Shown here: positions 50,870 through 61,736 of the stretch, piece by piece
Layout: each line of letters starts with the position of its first letter
How positions within the stretch are numbered: the first letter of the stretch is position 1
NCBI GenBank assembly: GCA_949130495.1
Contig: CASBWL010000040.1
Span: forward strand, 3,462,674-3,526,673
Direction: 5' to 3'
From: Sambucus nigra
Lineage: Eukaryota > Streptophyta > Magnoliopsida > Dipsacales > Adoxaceae
Length of the DNA: 64,000 nt
The notes under the pieces: model-generated
Database searches by the model: none
What the model was told of the DNA's origin: nothing
What the model saw: only the letters and a program-made list of their open reading frames with translations
Program-made: the position numbers and the translations under genes

Positions 50870-52950
50870 CAGAACAATGAGTCTTCCATGGAAGCATAAT
50901 CCACCCTCAGAACCAATTGAGTAGGACTCCGCTCCCTCGGACAGCAATCGATGAATATGGTCTTGACACCCCTTATCCCTTCCTTGGTCTTCTACCACCC
51001 TTGCCACAATGGTAGGAGTAACGGTCATCACCGACATGAATGCTCTCACCACCGCATCCTCCTGACTGAGTTCCTTCCATTTAGCTTTCCAAACCTCAGC
51101 TAATTCTCCATCTGGCTTCCTACATAAGGCATTCGCTACAACGTTCGCCTTACCCGGATGATAACGAATATCAAATTGATAATCTTTCACGAACTCTAAC
51201 CATCGGCACTCTTACATATTCAAGTCCTTCTGTGAAAATAAATATTGCAGCGATTTGTGGTCCGTGAAAAGACTAAACTTCTCTCCCAAGAGATAATGCC
51301 TCCATATCATCAAGGCAAAGACAACTGCGGCTAGTTCTAAGTCATGCACTGGATATTTCTTTCAAGGGGCTTCAATTTGCGGGAAGAATAAGCGATAACC
51401 CATCTCTCTTGCTGAAGTACACCTCCAAATCCTTGAAGAGATGCATCGGTGAAGACTAAATATTTTATTCCCGGTTTTGGCAATGCAAGGACCGGAGCCG
51501 AAGTCAATCTTTCTTTAAGCTCGTCAAATGCATCTTGGCAAGAATCATCCCAAATAAATCTCACTCCTTTCCGGGTCAAATTTTTCAAAGGGCTAGCAAT
51601 TTTAGAGAAACCATTGATGAACCGATGGTAATAACCCGCCAAACCCAGAAAACTACGAACCTCGGTAGGTGTCGTGGACTGACCCCACGCCCTCACCGCA
51701 GCCACGTTGCTCGAATCCACCGATACACCCTGGGACGTCACCACATGACCCAAAAATTGTACCTCCTGTAACCAAAAGCCACACTTCTCGAACTTGGCAT
51801 AAAGTTGATGGTCCCGTAGTCTCTTTAGGACCAACCTTAAATGTATAGCATGATCAGATTCCGTTCGAGAATAGACTAAAATGTCATCGATGAACACAAT
51901 AACAAATTTGTCCAGGAAATCCCGAAACACCCTATTCATGAGATCCATAAATACAGCGGGGGCATTGGTTAGTCCAAAGGGCATAACCAAAAATTCATAG
52001 GACCCGTACCTTGTTAGAAAGGCAGTATTGGATACATCCTCCTCCCGTATCCTCAATTGGTGGTACCCCGTCCTCAAATCGATTTCGGAGAAGTACATCG
52101 CTCCTCGAAGTTGATCAAATAAGTCATCGATACGAGGTAAAGGGTATTTATTCTGGATGGTGACCTTATTCAATTCTCTATAGTCCACACATAACCGGAG
52201 AGAACCATCTCTTTTATTGACAAACAACACTGGAGCACCCCATGGTGATCTGCTAAGCCGAATAAATCCCTACTCCAGCAACTTTTGAATTTGATCTCTT
52301 AGCTCCCTCATCTCAATCGGAGCCATTCGATATGGAGCTCTAGCAATAGGCCTCGTTCCCGGCGCTAAATCAATCACAAACTCAATCTCACGGCTAGGAG
52401 GCAAACTCGGTATTTCCCGAAAAACATCCTCAAAGTCTTTCACAATCGAAATAGAATATAAGGGGACAACTACATCCCTAGAAGTATCCTCAGCAATGCA
52501 ATACAAATAAGTACTAGTACTCCCCTCTAAACGAGGTAAAACTACCATGAACATTTCTTGTCCCGGAACGGTGAAGACTATACTCTTCCCGTAGCAATTT
52601 ACTATAGCATGATATTTCATAAGCCAATCCATACCCAAAATCACGTCATACCCGACCACGTACAGGATGAGTAAATCGACCTCAAAGCGTAAATTACCGA
52701 GAGAGATTTCTATTTTTTTACAAATAAAGAAGATGAGTGAACCATCACCCATAGAGGACTCCACACTAGTAAAAGTTCTTTCAGCATATTTAATCAACTC
52801 GGTGGTCTGAGCAAAGCTCCTAAAAATGAACGAATGCATTGCACCAGTATCAAATAAAACACGACCCATATGTCCTTGAATAAGGAACTTACCCTCAATG
52901 GCTGGCGGTGCCGACGGAGCTGGTGGAAGCATAGCATCCTGAATATGGTA
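50870..52950 (-). pseudogene. element A protease, reverse transcriptase and RNase H
   Basis: The protease motif FDTGAMHSFI (52825-52854) and later GYDVILGMDWL identify the aspartic protease in the 52270-53643 frame. An in-frame TAG (52270-52272) falls just before the RT block [17 protein letters not shown]. The RT frame (51337-52230) shows CVDYRELNK, the [14 protein letters not shown] box and the catalytic FIDD ([12 protein letters not shown]). RNase H begins [17 protein letters not shown] one-base frameshift near 51355 interrupts RNase H, which goes on in another frame (about 51354-51190, with a TAA at 51212-51214) into the linker that reads CRKPDGELAEVW. Confidence 0.92.
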
Positions 52951-54165
52951 TATCCTACCATACTGTAACTGACCCTGTTGTGGAGGAGCAACTGGGTTAG
53001 GCACCTGTGGAGGGAACTGAACATACGGCTGCTGTGGATCTCGAGGAAACTGTCCCCCAATCAACTGGGGACATTCCTTCTTATAGTGACCCACTTCCCC
53101 GCATTGGAAACACCGACCTATCATATTTTTGACATTTCGACCATGATTATTTCTAAACTGATTCATGCCTTGGCCCTGCTGGCCTTTACCTCCCTGACCA
53201 CCACGGCCTGCTTGTTGTTGTAGGGCACTCTGACCGTGCGTATTATTATGGTTCCCCGAATCAAACCCACCAGAACGCTGCCTCTTAGACAAGTCCCCCT
53301 CTTGGGGATCCCTTTCTTTCTGTTTACTGCCCGAAGGCTGTGACGAGGGAAAGACTCCTCCAATCCCACTACCTCCCGGCCTTCCCGCCTGTCCCACTAT
53401 AGAGGCCTTCTTGCCACTTTGCAAAAATAGTCTATGCTCTTGGCAACGTAGTAGAGTTGCATTCATCACATTCCCAAAAGTCTGTAAAGCCGAATTACCC
53501 AACAAGTGTTGCCAGATTCTCCAGTTCAACCATCTCATAAACTTCGAAACTTTCTTTTCTTCGGGAGTCACTTCATCTGGTACAAAACTTGCCAATCGGG
53601 TGAATTCCACCTCATATTCCGCTAATGACCTCTCCCCTTGCACAAGGTCCTACAACCTCCTTATCATCTCCCCTTGAATTGCGGAAGGAAAGTACTTATG
53701 ATCAAACAAAACCCAGAATTCAGAGATCGACATTGTATCCCTCTGTTCTGGCGTAGTCACTGACTCCCACCAGTGTAATGTGGCCCCAACCAGTTTAAAA
53801 ATAGCAAGGACTTGCTTCCTGTCCTCACCACACTCCACCATACGTAAATGGAGTTGTATATCTTTCTTCCATTGATTAGCCTTTATAACTCTCGAGCTCC
53901 CGTCAAATTCCGGGGGCTGACCCTTTAGAAAAGATTCCCTAGATCTCTCCCACGGAGAAGGTCAGGTAGGAACTTTGGCATCTGGCGCTCTTTATTGAGC
54001 CTGTGGTGCTTGTTGGCCCACTACTGTCATGGCCGCATTAACGGCTTGAGCCACTATATTCGCGACATCCGCAGCAATAAATGTTCCATGTGGCAGCGGG
54101 GGAGGACCAACATCCTCATCTAAGACCCTATTGCGTCTAGCGGTGCGACCTCTTTTAGGAGGCAT
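52951..54165 (-). pseudogene. element A gag with CCHC zinc knuckle
   Basis: The ATG at 54165 (minus) gives MPPKRGRTARRN and a basic, then acidic N-terminus. The capsid-like region continues with QPPEFDGSSRVIKANQWKKD, LRMVECGEDRKQV, LVGATLHWWE and FYPSAIQGEMIRRL-type text at 53650-53841, then SLAEYEVEFTRLASFVPDE. After a Gly/Gln-rich linker, the zinc knuckle CFQCGEVGHYKKEC lies at 53071-53112. Stops occur at 53992-53994, 53962-53964 and 53650-53652, all in one otherwise continuous frame. This start is the first ATG after the PBS that opens that frame. Gag packages the element RNA. Confidence 0.88.
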
Positions 54166-54332
54166 CTGAGATGAAGAAACAATAGAGTTAGAATTCTACT
54201 TAAAACAATCTATTTTTGCAGAAGATTGTAAGCATAAGCAACAAAGCAGTCCTAACAATAGGCTCTATATCAAAGAACGCTACGGTAGAACGTGACTACT
54301 CAACAAAGATCCAAAAGACTCTAGAACCTGAT

Positions 54333-54344
54333 GCTCTGATACCA
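54333..54344 (-). other. element A primer binding site (initiator tRNA-Met)
   Basis: On minus TGGTATCAGAGC, 2 nt after the 5' LTR, followed by ATCAGGTTCTAGAGTC. Confidence 0.9.
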
Positions 54345-54346
54345 TC

Positions 54347-56973
54347 CGTGACAACCCGTATTCCGAAATAAGGGGTGGCCAGCCCGATCCTCGACATAAC
54401 GGAATCATGGATGGATATCATCCTTAGCATCATAACAATAAAATAGGTATACGGGAAAACCACTCAATAAATCAGAAAGCAGGTTGTCAAAAATTTTGGT
54501 TTGATAAAGAGTTAAGAAATAAATTAAACAACCCAAATCTGATGAAAGTGGAATTTCAAAGGAACATATAAATAAATTCCCAAAAAAACATACAATAAAA
54601 GGATAGAATAATCTGTCGATCCACAGTTACATTCAAAGTGTTTCCACAATTCAATATTTTACATACTACATTCATTAAAAAGTACAAAAGATGGGCCACT
54701 AGCCCGAATGAAAGACCCGATCATATCTAGAGTCCATAAATGAAGGCATCCAACTAACATCATGTAATAATCCGCAAGATCATACAGCTCATCAAAAGCA
54801 TATGAGTAAGAAAATCATAACGGCCGCCCTTGCGGAGGAGCACCTGAGCGGATACAACCACATGCACAACATAGAATAATGTACGGGTCAGGGCCCGATT
54901 TATATATGATTCCCAGAAGAGTAAGAAACATGACATGTATGGACTATAAATCATGGATAATATGAATGCGAATCTAACAACCTAATCATCAAATGTGGTA
55001 ATGCATTTATGTAGGTTTCTGACAGTTATTAAATTAAGCATGAGAAATAAAATTTAAACCTCATTTATTCTCATATCTTATCATTTTCCATTCCTTAGCA
55101 GGAATATAATTACCATCTCATGTCTTATGGCAATTTACATACCTCAAGTCCCTCTTGAGTTAGAAAGGTTATATTCTTATACATATAATGTTTCTAAGAC
55201 CACCCCTCGGAGTTTCCCCACTGGGCGCGCCCCTAAATGACTATCATCTTCTAGGGCCTATCTATACAAGACAACTTGGGCACCTAACGCACGTCGGGAA
55301 GTGGCCATATGCCTGCGAGTGAGTCATAACCACACCCGGAATTACCTCACTAGCGCAGAAAAACATATACAAACCCCGCATATGGCCGAGGACTATAGTC
55401 AACCTGCATTCAATAGTCAGGGGACATCACCTCATGCGCAAGCTTCCCTTGTGATAGAATTAGAGAGGTGTGTTTAAGTAATTTAACAATTACCAATTAA
55501 ATCTCATTTTCATTACCATAAATCTCACGTGTTTCATTTTACTTGAAACATTTATCTTTGAATATTTCTTATTCAATTTTATCATATGATTAGGTCCCGA
55601 AGTATTCTCTAAACAATTTCCCAAAATCTTATAGGTCCCAAGGTTTTATATACCTCAAGAAGGCCTCTAAAATCTCCACATATGGGCTTAGAATTCTATT
55701 TTCCAATTTATCTACCAAATGAGAAGTGATGCCTAAGCATCACTTTAAGTACCCCTGAATTTAACCCCAAGTGATCCCATTCAACTATAGGGTAACGACC
55801 AAACTCGACTAAAACTCTAGGATACTATGTTTACTTCATTCAAGAAGGGTCCTAGGTCATAATCCTAAAGAAAGGAGTCAAATTCAAAAAGAGAAAAATA
55901 AAGGAAAAGTTCAGGCTTTCCGAATCAATTCGGACTACCCGAATCGATTTGGGTTCTTAAAGGCGAATCGATTCGGACTAGCCGAATCGATTCGGTCAGG
56001 AAAAGTGAGTTTCTGCATAATTGCCGAATCGATTCGGACGAGCCGAACAGATTCGGATGACCCAGGCTTGGAAACTGTCTCTCTGTGAATAGGTTCGTTC
56101 AGGCCAAATCGATTCGGTTCTGTAAAAATTCCAAGTTTTGTCTATGGAGTCTTTGACTCCAATTTCTACCCAACTTCAACCAACTCAAATCCCTATCCTT
56201 TAATGCTACCAACTGATCAAAAATACATCATCCAACCATAATTTACCTCAAAATCATATCAATTCAACTTCCAAAGATCTAAAGCCCATAAATCAAATAA
56301 AACCCCTAACTTCCATAAACCATACATAACCACAACTATCAATGCTAATTACTCTACTTAAATCATAAAATAGCAAGTAGATAACTTGCCTCAAGCTTGC
56401 AAGTTCAGATTTTGATGAAGTTATATGCAAGAACAATCACGAAAGCTTCAATCTCTCACTTTCTCCACAAGTTCTCTTCCTCTCTTTCTTTCTCTAGGTT
56501 TACCAATTAAATTAGGGGAATAGTGACTTAGTTCAAGACACAAATCGTGGCTTAGGTCCAAATTCCAGGTTTAAATGATTAATACGCGGTAAAATAATAC
56601 GCAACTACTCATATAAGCTACAGCCATTAGAAAGTTCCCGGAACCTCGAAATACAATATGACACATAATTTGACTATCTCGAACCTCCCAGAACTATCTG
56701 CACCTCCAAATTATCATTTGGAAATTTTATAATTCATTTTAGGTTCCGGTTTCATTTTAAGCCAAATGTCATTTTAAATCATATCACATTACAAAACATA
56801 ACCTAGCAAAATTCACCTATACTTACGGTAAATTTGCAACATCCAAATAGATATTAACTTTTCTTTCTAAAATTAATACCTACTCCACATACAACATCTT
56901 TATATCTAATATCTAATCACTATATATAGAAAATTAAATATAAAATAGGACCTCAAAAGCGAGGGTTGTTACA
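54347..56973 (-). repeat. element A right (5') LTR
   Basis: CGTGACAACCCG...GAGGGTTGTTACA. The first base of the expected TGTGAC is C here. It holds the conserved block (55195-55475) and a palindrome cluster (55915-56120) as in the left copy. Confidence 0.92.
55915..56120. repeat. cluster of GAATCGATTC palindromes (A right LTR)
   Basis: Contains the cleanest pair: GAATCGATTC GGACTAGCC GAATCGATTC, 19 bp start to start. Confidence 0.9.
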
Positions 56974-56978
56974 GTTTG

Positions 56979-57655
56979 TTACATAAATTTACTTTATTCA
57001 AATGAGGTTTGTTTATATAAACCTTTATCGTTTATTTATTTTTACTATTTAGAAATTAAAGCTACGGGGGAATTAATTTATCCATTTAATTCTTTAAAAA
57101 TTACGGTGTAGTACAAAATTTCAAGATGCAACGTTTTTAATGAGTGGTGTGGTATTTTTTTATATGTCTTTTTCCTTAAAGCTTTTAATTTTTTTGGACA
57201 TTTTGTATTTAAATTATTTAATTCCAAAATACAACATGTCAACTAAAACTGATAGAATTTTTAAAATAATGTTGGGCAAAGTCTATTTTTTATTGAAAAA
57301 TATATTAAAGTTTGAATTAATAATGTATTAAAGTAAATAAAAACCTAAAAGAGTTCCCGTTTGACAAATATATCATATGCGAATATAAAAACAAAGACCT
57401 GCATTTCACATGATTTGTTAGGCTCCTCAATATAGGGGTGTAAATAAGTCGGGCCGAGATCGGTTTAAGGTTGGTTAATCTTGGTTTGCATACATAAACG
57501 AGCCTAAAAATATGTTCAAGATTGACTCATTTATCTCACAAGGAGGGCTCGAATGGGCTTATAATAAAATGAACAAATACATAACTCGAGTAGCTTGGAT
57601 GTCTTGTACCGGTTTGGTATGAATATTGGTAGTCGAGACCAAACTCTTTAGCACC
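56979..57655. other. AT-rich spacer with a MITE-like start
   Basis: No gene was seen. TAGGGGTGTAAATAAGTCGG near 57433 resembles the start of small hAT-derived elements, but the matching inverted end was not found before element D. Confidence 0.4.
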
Positions 57656-59150
57656 TGACGCGACTTAGAATTTGTCTCAAAAGTGCGTTCACTCTAGGCT
57701 CAAGTGCAAGCCTGTCGCTCAAATAATAACCCGGTAAGTCGGGATCGTATCCACAGGGATCGAGATTGCCAAATAAGAACAAGAAAAATTATTAAATCTT
57801 GAAATGATTTCTTAAAAGAAACAAAAAGATAATTAATGAATGGGAAAATTTCTAGTGAAATAAAAATTTACTTAAGAAAAAACAAACTGAAAATTGCAAA
57901 GAAATTTAGAACTGAAAAATGGAGAAAATAGGGTAGGGTACAATCCCTCAATCCTTAACAAATTACCGTATAGAATACTAGAATTGTAAATTAAAATTAT
58001 TGACTAGATCCAGTCTTTATAAATTCTAAGCATTACGTATATGAGGTTCAAGCCCGCACCATACGAAATCAAAGGTAAATATAAAGCGGTGAATGATAAA
58101 TCATACTTGCAAAGCGATTTTAAACATCTCAAGTACCTAGGAAAAGAGAGAATAAAAGATTGACAATGTTTGTATGAGTTTCTTTCACGATTCAATCAAT
58201 ATTTTAATTTAACCTCTATTTTCTACATAAATAATTTACCTTGGATTGAGTTCATGTACCCCAACCCTTGGGAATTTAGCTACTCATGATTTTTCTAGAA
58301 AATAAATTCATACCTATACATGGAATTATGGATCTAACAAACATTGATAACAAATTGCAAAACAATTGAAAATTGAAAATAGAATTGAGATTAAATAAGA
58401 GAAGGGAATTTGATACTTGAATTGAATTGAAGAATTGATACTTGAAATCTGCACTAGATGAACTTGAATCTTCAAACATACAAACTAGGGATTTTCTAAG
58501 AGTATGAAAAACTAAAAAGGATTTCTAAAAAAATGAATTTCTCTCTCTAAAATTCTATTCTACTCTCTAGAATTCGACTCCCTTGGAAGGATGTAGGGCT
58601 TGGCCTTTTATAGATCTCAAAAATGACTTTTCCCATGCCTCTCCACATTTTACCCTTTTAATATACCTAAATGAGACTCTTCCCATGCATCTCCACGTTT
58701 TACAACTAATAAAAATGAATTAAACAATAAATTTCAAGAGTTGTCTCTTCAGCTTCCATAATTAATTTCAACTTTTGACTTTCTGTCTCCAACTTTAAAT
58801 GGGCATAACTTCTTCACCGTAGCTCGGATTGGGGTGCCGTTTTTTCCAATATTCTTGTAATTTAGAAATTTTCAACTTTAAAATTGGACCCACCTCTGGA
58901 CTAAGGCTGAAAAATTACGAAAATGCCCTTGAACTCCCCATTTCTTGGTTTCTTTCACTGTTTTGCATTCTCTTTCGCACTAATTTGCATGAAATACCTG
59001 TAAAACACATGAGAAATACACAAAACACGAAATACTTGCCAAAAAAGGTTAGTAGCATAAATACGAGACAAATTCAAGCTATTTACACTGCACGGGATCA
59101 TAAAAATACCTAAATTAAGGAGATAAATATGAAGAATATGTGCCTAATCA
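57656..59150 (-). repeat. element D left (3') LTR
   Basis: 1495 bp. On minus, the TATA box CTATAAAAGG lies at 58604-58613, about 540 bp into the LTR. Confidence 0.92.
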
Positions 59151-60922
59151 CACCCCCTAACTTAGAACTTTGCGCGTCCCGAGCAATGTAAATGAATCTA
59201 ACCAAAAATCCACTCTTGAAAATTCTTTTATTGGGATAGAATACCGTTTTCGCGGGCAAGCGATTGCATTTAGCGTATGCAACAAGCCTTTAAACCCCTC
59301 GGTTACCCTAGTAGGACGAGTTTTGTCTCGTGAGGGTTTGCAGTGAATATACCCACAAAATTCTTTATTGACTCAAATAAATATCAAAATACTTCAAAAT
59401 TGTACAATTTAAACTTTTCGAAAAATAATCACCATCAACTCATATTCAACTGTCTCAAACCATAGTGTGTGTGTGCAAAGCCAAAAATTAAACCTCAAAT
59501 TTCCACCGATTGAGCATTACGTTACTTTCCGAAAATTCGTTTTGATTCAAATTCTTACGGATGCACTCACAAACGAATCACTCAGAATGTGGCTATTCTC
59601 TCGTTATGCATGATATAAAGAGTAAATATAATGGACACAAATTCACGCATACAAAATTGAAAAGAAAGAAATATATGGTGAAAAGATCTCATCATCGGAG
59701 TACAGTTATTAGAAAATGGGAACATCACCTCTAATTCACACCATTTAATCTCTCATATTATCTTTTCATGTCTTAGCTCTCCACGCAGTAACCAATTTCG
59801 CCATTCGGACTCGGTTAGGACTTTTCGGGTTAAAAGGTGTAAAGGGTAAAATTGGGAATAGACGGATGTTTGGAATTGGAAAAATGTCCTTATGACGTCC
59901 ATTAGTGCTTTTTCGGGCATTTGCCCATTTTTCTCTCTTTTTTTTTCTATTTTCATTTTTTTCTTTTCTTGCTATTTTTCTTTTTTATGCACACTTTGGA
60001 CTTACTTGATGAATTTTCTCAATTTTCACAATTCCGGGCTATTTGGGTTTTTCGGGTTATCAAACGAAAAGATAAATTTTATTTGGCTCAACTTGGGTTG
60101 CAAAGGAATAATTTTTTCACAACTTTATTTTGGCTAATATTTTTGGGTAACAAACGAGGGCCTACTTCATTGTCCGAATTGCTAATCACATTACTATATG
60201 CATCTCGAGATTAATTAAGTTTAGAGATATATTTAGCACGAATATCGAGATAACATTTCACACATTTCCCATAACCGATCAAAACAAAGGATTGAGATCA
60301 TCAACGACTTATTAAAACGCTGAAAAGAACTTAGAGTTAATCATAAACTCGGATTGATTTAAAAACTCAAAAAAATAGAAAGGCTCAAAATCTCACTGGG
60401 TATGACTAATCTCCACACTTATTCGTAAAGTCGTCAATTTTCTTTCAATTTCCATCTTCGGTCAATTTTGGCTTAGTGCAATTGATTGTTAACAATTTGA
60501 GACTTCAAACAGAATAAAGGTGATATTTTTGGAACATTTAAATTCCAATTTTTATTTATTTTGAAGAAAAATATTTTTGCTTTTTTCAAAAATTTTCAAA
60601 TTTTTTTTTTTGAAAATTTTGAAATTTTCTAAAAAAAAACTCACTTGGAAAGAACATGTAATCGAATCAATGAATCTAAACAATAAACAGGAAGAATATC
60701 CCACACCCCCTAACTTAAATGTTGCATTGTCCTCAATGCATATCAAGAACACAACATAAAGAGAGAAAAAGAAAGATATTACCCAAATGGAGCGATCCCT
60801 GATGAGTACAAGTCCATTGAATCTAAAAACACGTTAGAACCAAGCATAGCAAAAATAATAACATAAACTTAAACTAATTACTCTAAACTATAAAAGAAAG
60901 AAAAGGAAAAAGAAAAAGCTAA
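59151..60922 (-). other. element D internal non-coding part with PPT
   Basis: It begins with the purine tract (on minus TTAGGGGGTG). The rest is AT-rich with poly-A/T patches (around 60600-60635) and no frame resembling retrotransposon proteins on either strand. Confidence 0.7.
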
Positions 60923-61669
60923 TTATGTACAACCTACGATTTGAAATTCTAATAACTCATATAGTAGAAGTCGAAAAATTTGAGGGTCCACCCAAAATAA
61001 AATTTGACTTTGAGGGATTAATGGTGTACCCTCACTAGAGAGCATGCCTCCCGAAAAATAAGAATTCCGTTTGAAAAACGGAAGGCATGTGCAAATTTTA
61101 AAAAATGCACCATCACCAATTAAAAAATTTAGGGGGATAATGAGGGATTTGAGTGCACAGGGGGACAAGTACCATTGGGATCTAAGAAAAATAGAATCAC
61201 CTCCAAAAGACTGTTCAAGTAGAATGGGAAGAGGGGCATACAAAAGGGAAGAGTCCATCTTGGAAAATAATTTAAGCATTGAGTCCTTGTCCTCAAAATC
61301 TTCTCCCCCCAAATTTTCAAATGGATCTGGTGGAGGTTTGGGAAGGAGAAATTCATCAATTCTATTTTCCCACTCGCTTTCGTCTAAATGACGAAATGAG
61401 GCCCAGAAAGATTGGACTTCAACATTTAGGCTTGCATCCACCGGTCCGAACTCGCGCTCAAACTCTGCTAGGCTCAACTCCTCGAGTGTGGGCGGGTGGT
61501 AATCGAGGAGAAATGTATCGATAGTGTCCTGCCATTCGCTTTCCTCTAAGTATTTCGACGAGCCTCTCCCGACACACTCTAAATCTCCTCTTTCACTCTT
61601 GTTCATGGATGGGAGATGAATTTTGCATATAAGCACATAAAAGATGAGAATTTTTTTTTTCGAAATCAC
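60923..61669 (-). CDS. element D-specific ORF with a duplicated acidic motif, function unknown
   Basis: A 248-codon frame, the only long one in the element, lies just downstream of the PBS where gag would normally begin. An internal ATG at 61606 (MNKSERGDLECVG) gives 227 residues and may be the true start, because the first 21 codons read through an A-rich, hydrophobic stretch. The N-terminal half is acidic and holds two copies of one motif 54 residues apart: EESEWQDTIDTFLL (residues 42-55) and DESEWENRIDEFLL (96-109), each followed by a proline-rich PP segment. The second half is hydrophobic and rich in Phe/Leu/Ser. I see no zinc knuckle, D-T/S-G or RT motif. It could be a degenerate gag N-terminus, a captured gene or chance. 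Intactness in a young element favours a real or recently real protein. Confidence 0.5.
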   Translation of the reverse strand: MISKKKILIFYVLICKIHLPSMNKSERGDLECVGRGSSKYLEESEWQDTIDTFLLDYHPPTLEELSLAEFEREFGPVDASLNVEVQSFWASFRHLDESEWENRIDEFLLPKPPPDPFENLGGEDFEDKDSMLKLFSKMDSSLLYAPLPILLEQSFGGDSIFLRSQWYLSPCALKSLIIPLNFLIGDGAFFKICTCLPFFKRNSYFSGGMLSSEGTPLIPQSQILFWVDPQIFRLLLYELLEFQIVGCT

Positions 61670-61712
61670 TTGTAGATAAAAATAACTTTCTTGAAAATTT
61701 CACAATTTTGGA

Positions 61713-61730
61713 TCCCCGGCAACGGCGCCA
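61713..61730 (-). other. element D primer binding site (tRNA-Asp)
   Basis: On minus TGGCGCCGTTGCCGGGGA, an 18-nt match to the complement of the plant tRNA-Asp 3' end including CCA. It lies 6 nt after the LTR. Confidence 0.9.
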
Positions 61731-61736
61731 AAAACA

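Larger units (their letters stand above)
46917..56973 (-). mobile_element. element A: full-length Ty3/gypsy chromovirus (Tekay/Del-like), TSD GTTTG
   Basis: About 10.06 kb. The LTRs are 46917-49540 and 54347-56973. GTTTG flanks the element on both sides (46912-46916 and 56974-56978). On minus the order is 5' LTR, PBS TGGTATCAGAGC (54333-54344), gag, protease, RT, RNase H, integrase, chromodomain-like tail, PPT and 3' LTR. The long LTRs, the initiator-Met PBS, the single gag-pol frame and the C-terminal chromodomain-like segment point to the Tekay/Del branch. Ten in-frame stops and two frameshifts make it inactive. The LTRs differ by scattered substitutions and small indels, so the insertion is not recent. 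Confidence 0.92.

Noticed and set aside
49526..53677. Several + strand open frames across element A (for example 49881-50105, 51535-51771, 52978-53223, 53411-53677)
   Set aside because: They are antisense shadows of the minus-strand gag-pol.
61711..61730. tRNA-Asp-like sequence
   Set aside because: Only the 3' 18 nt of the tRNA match and they sit beside an LTR, so it is a primer binding site, not a tRNA gene.
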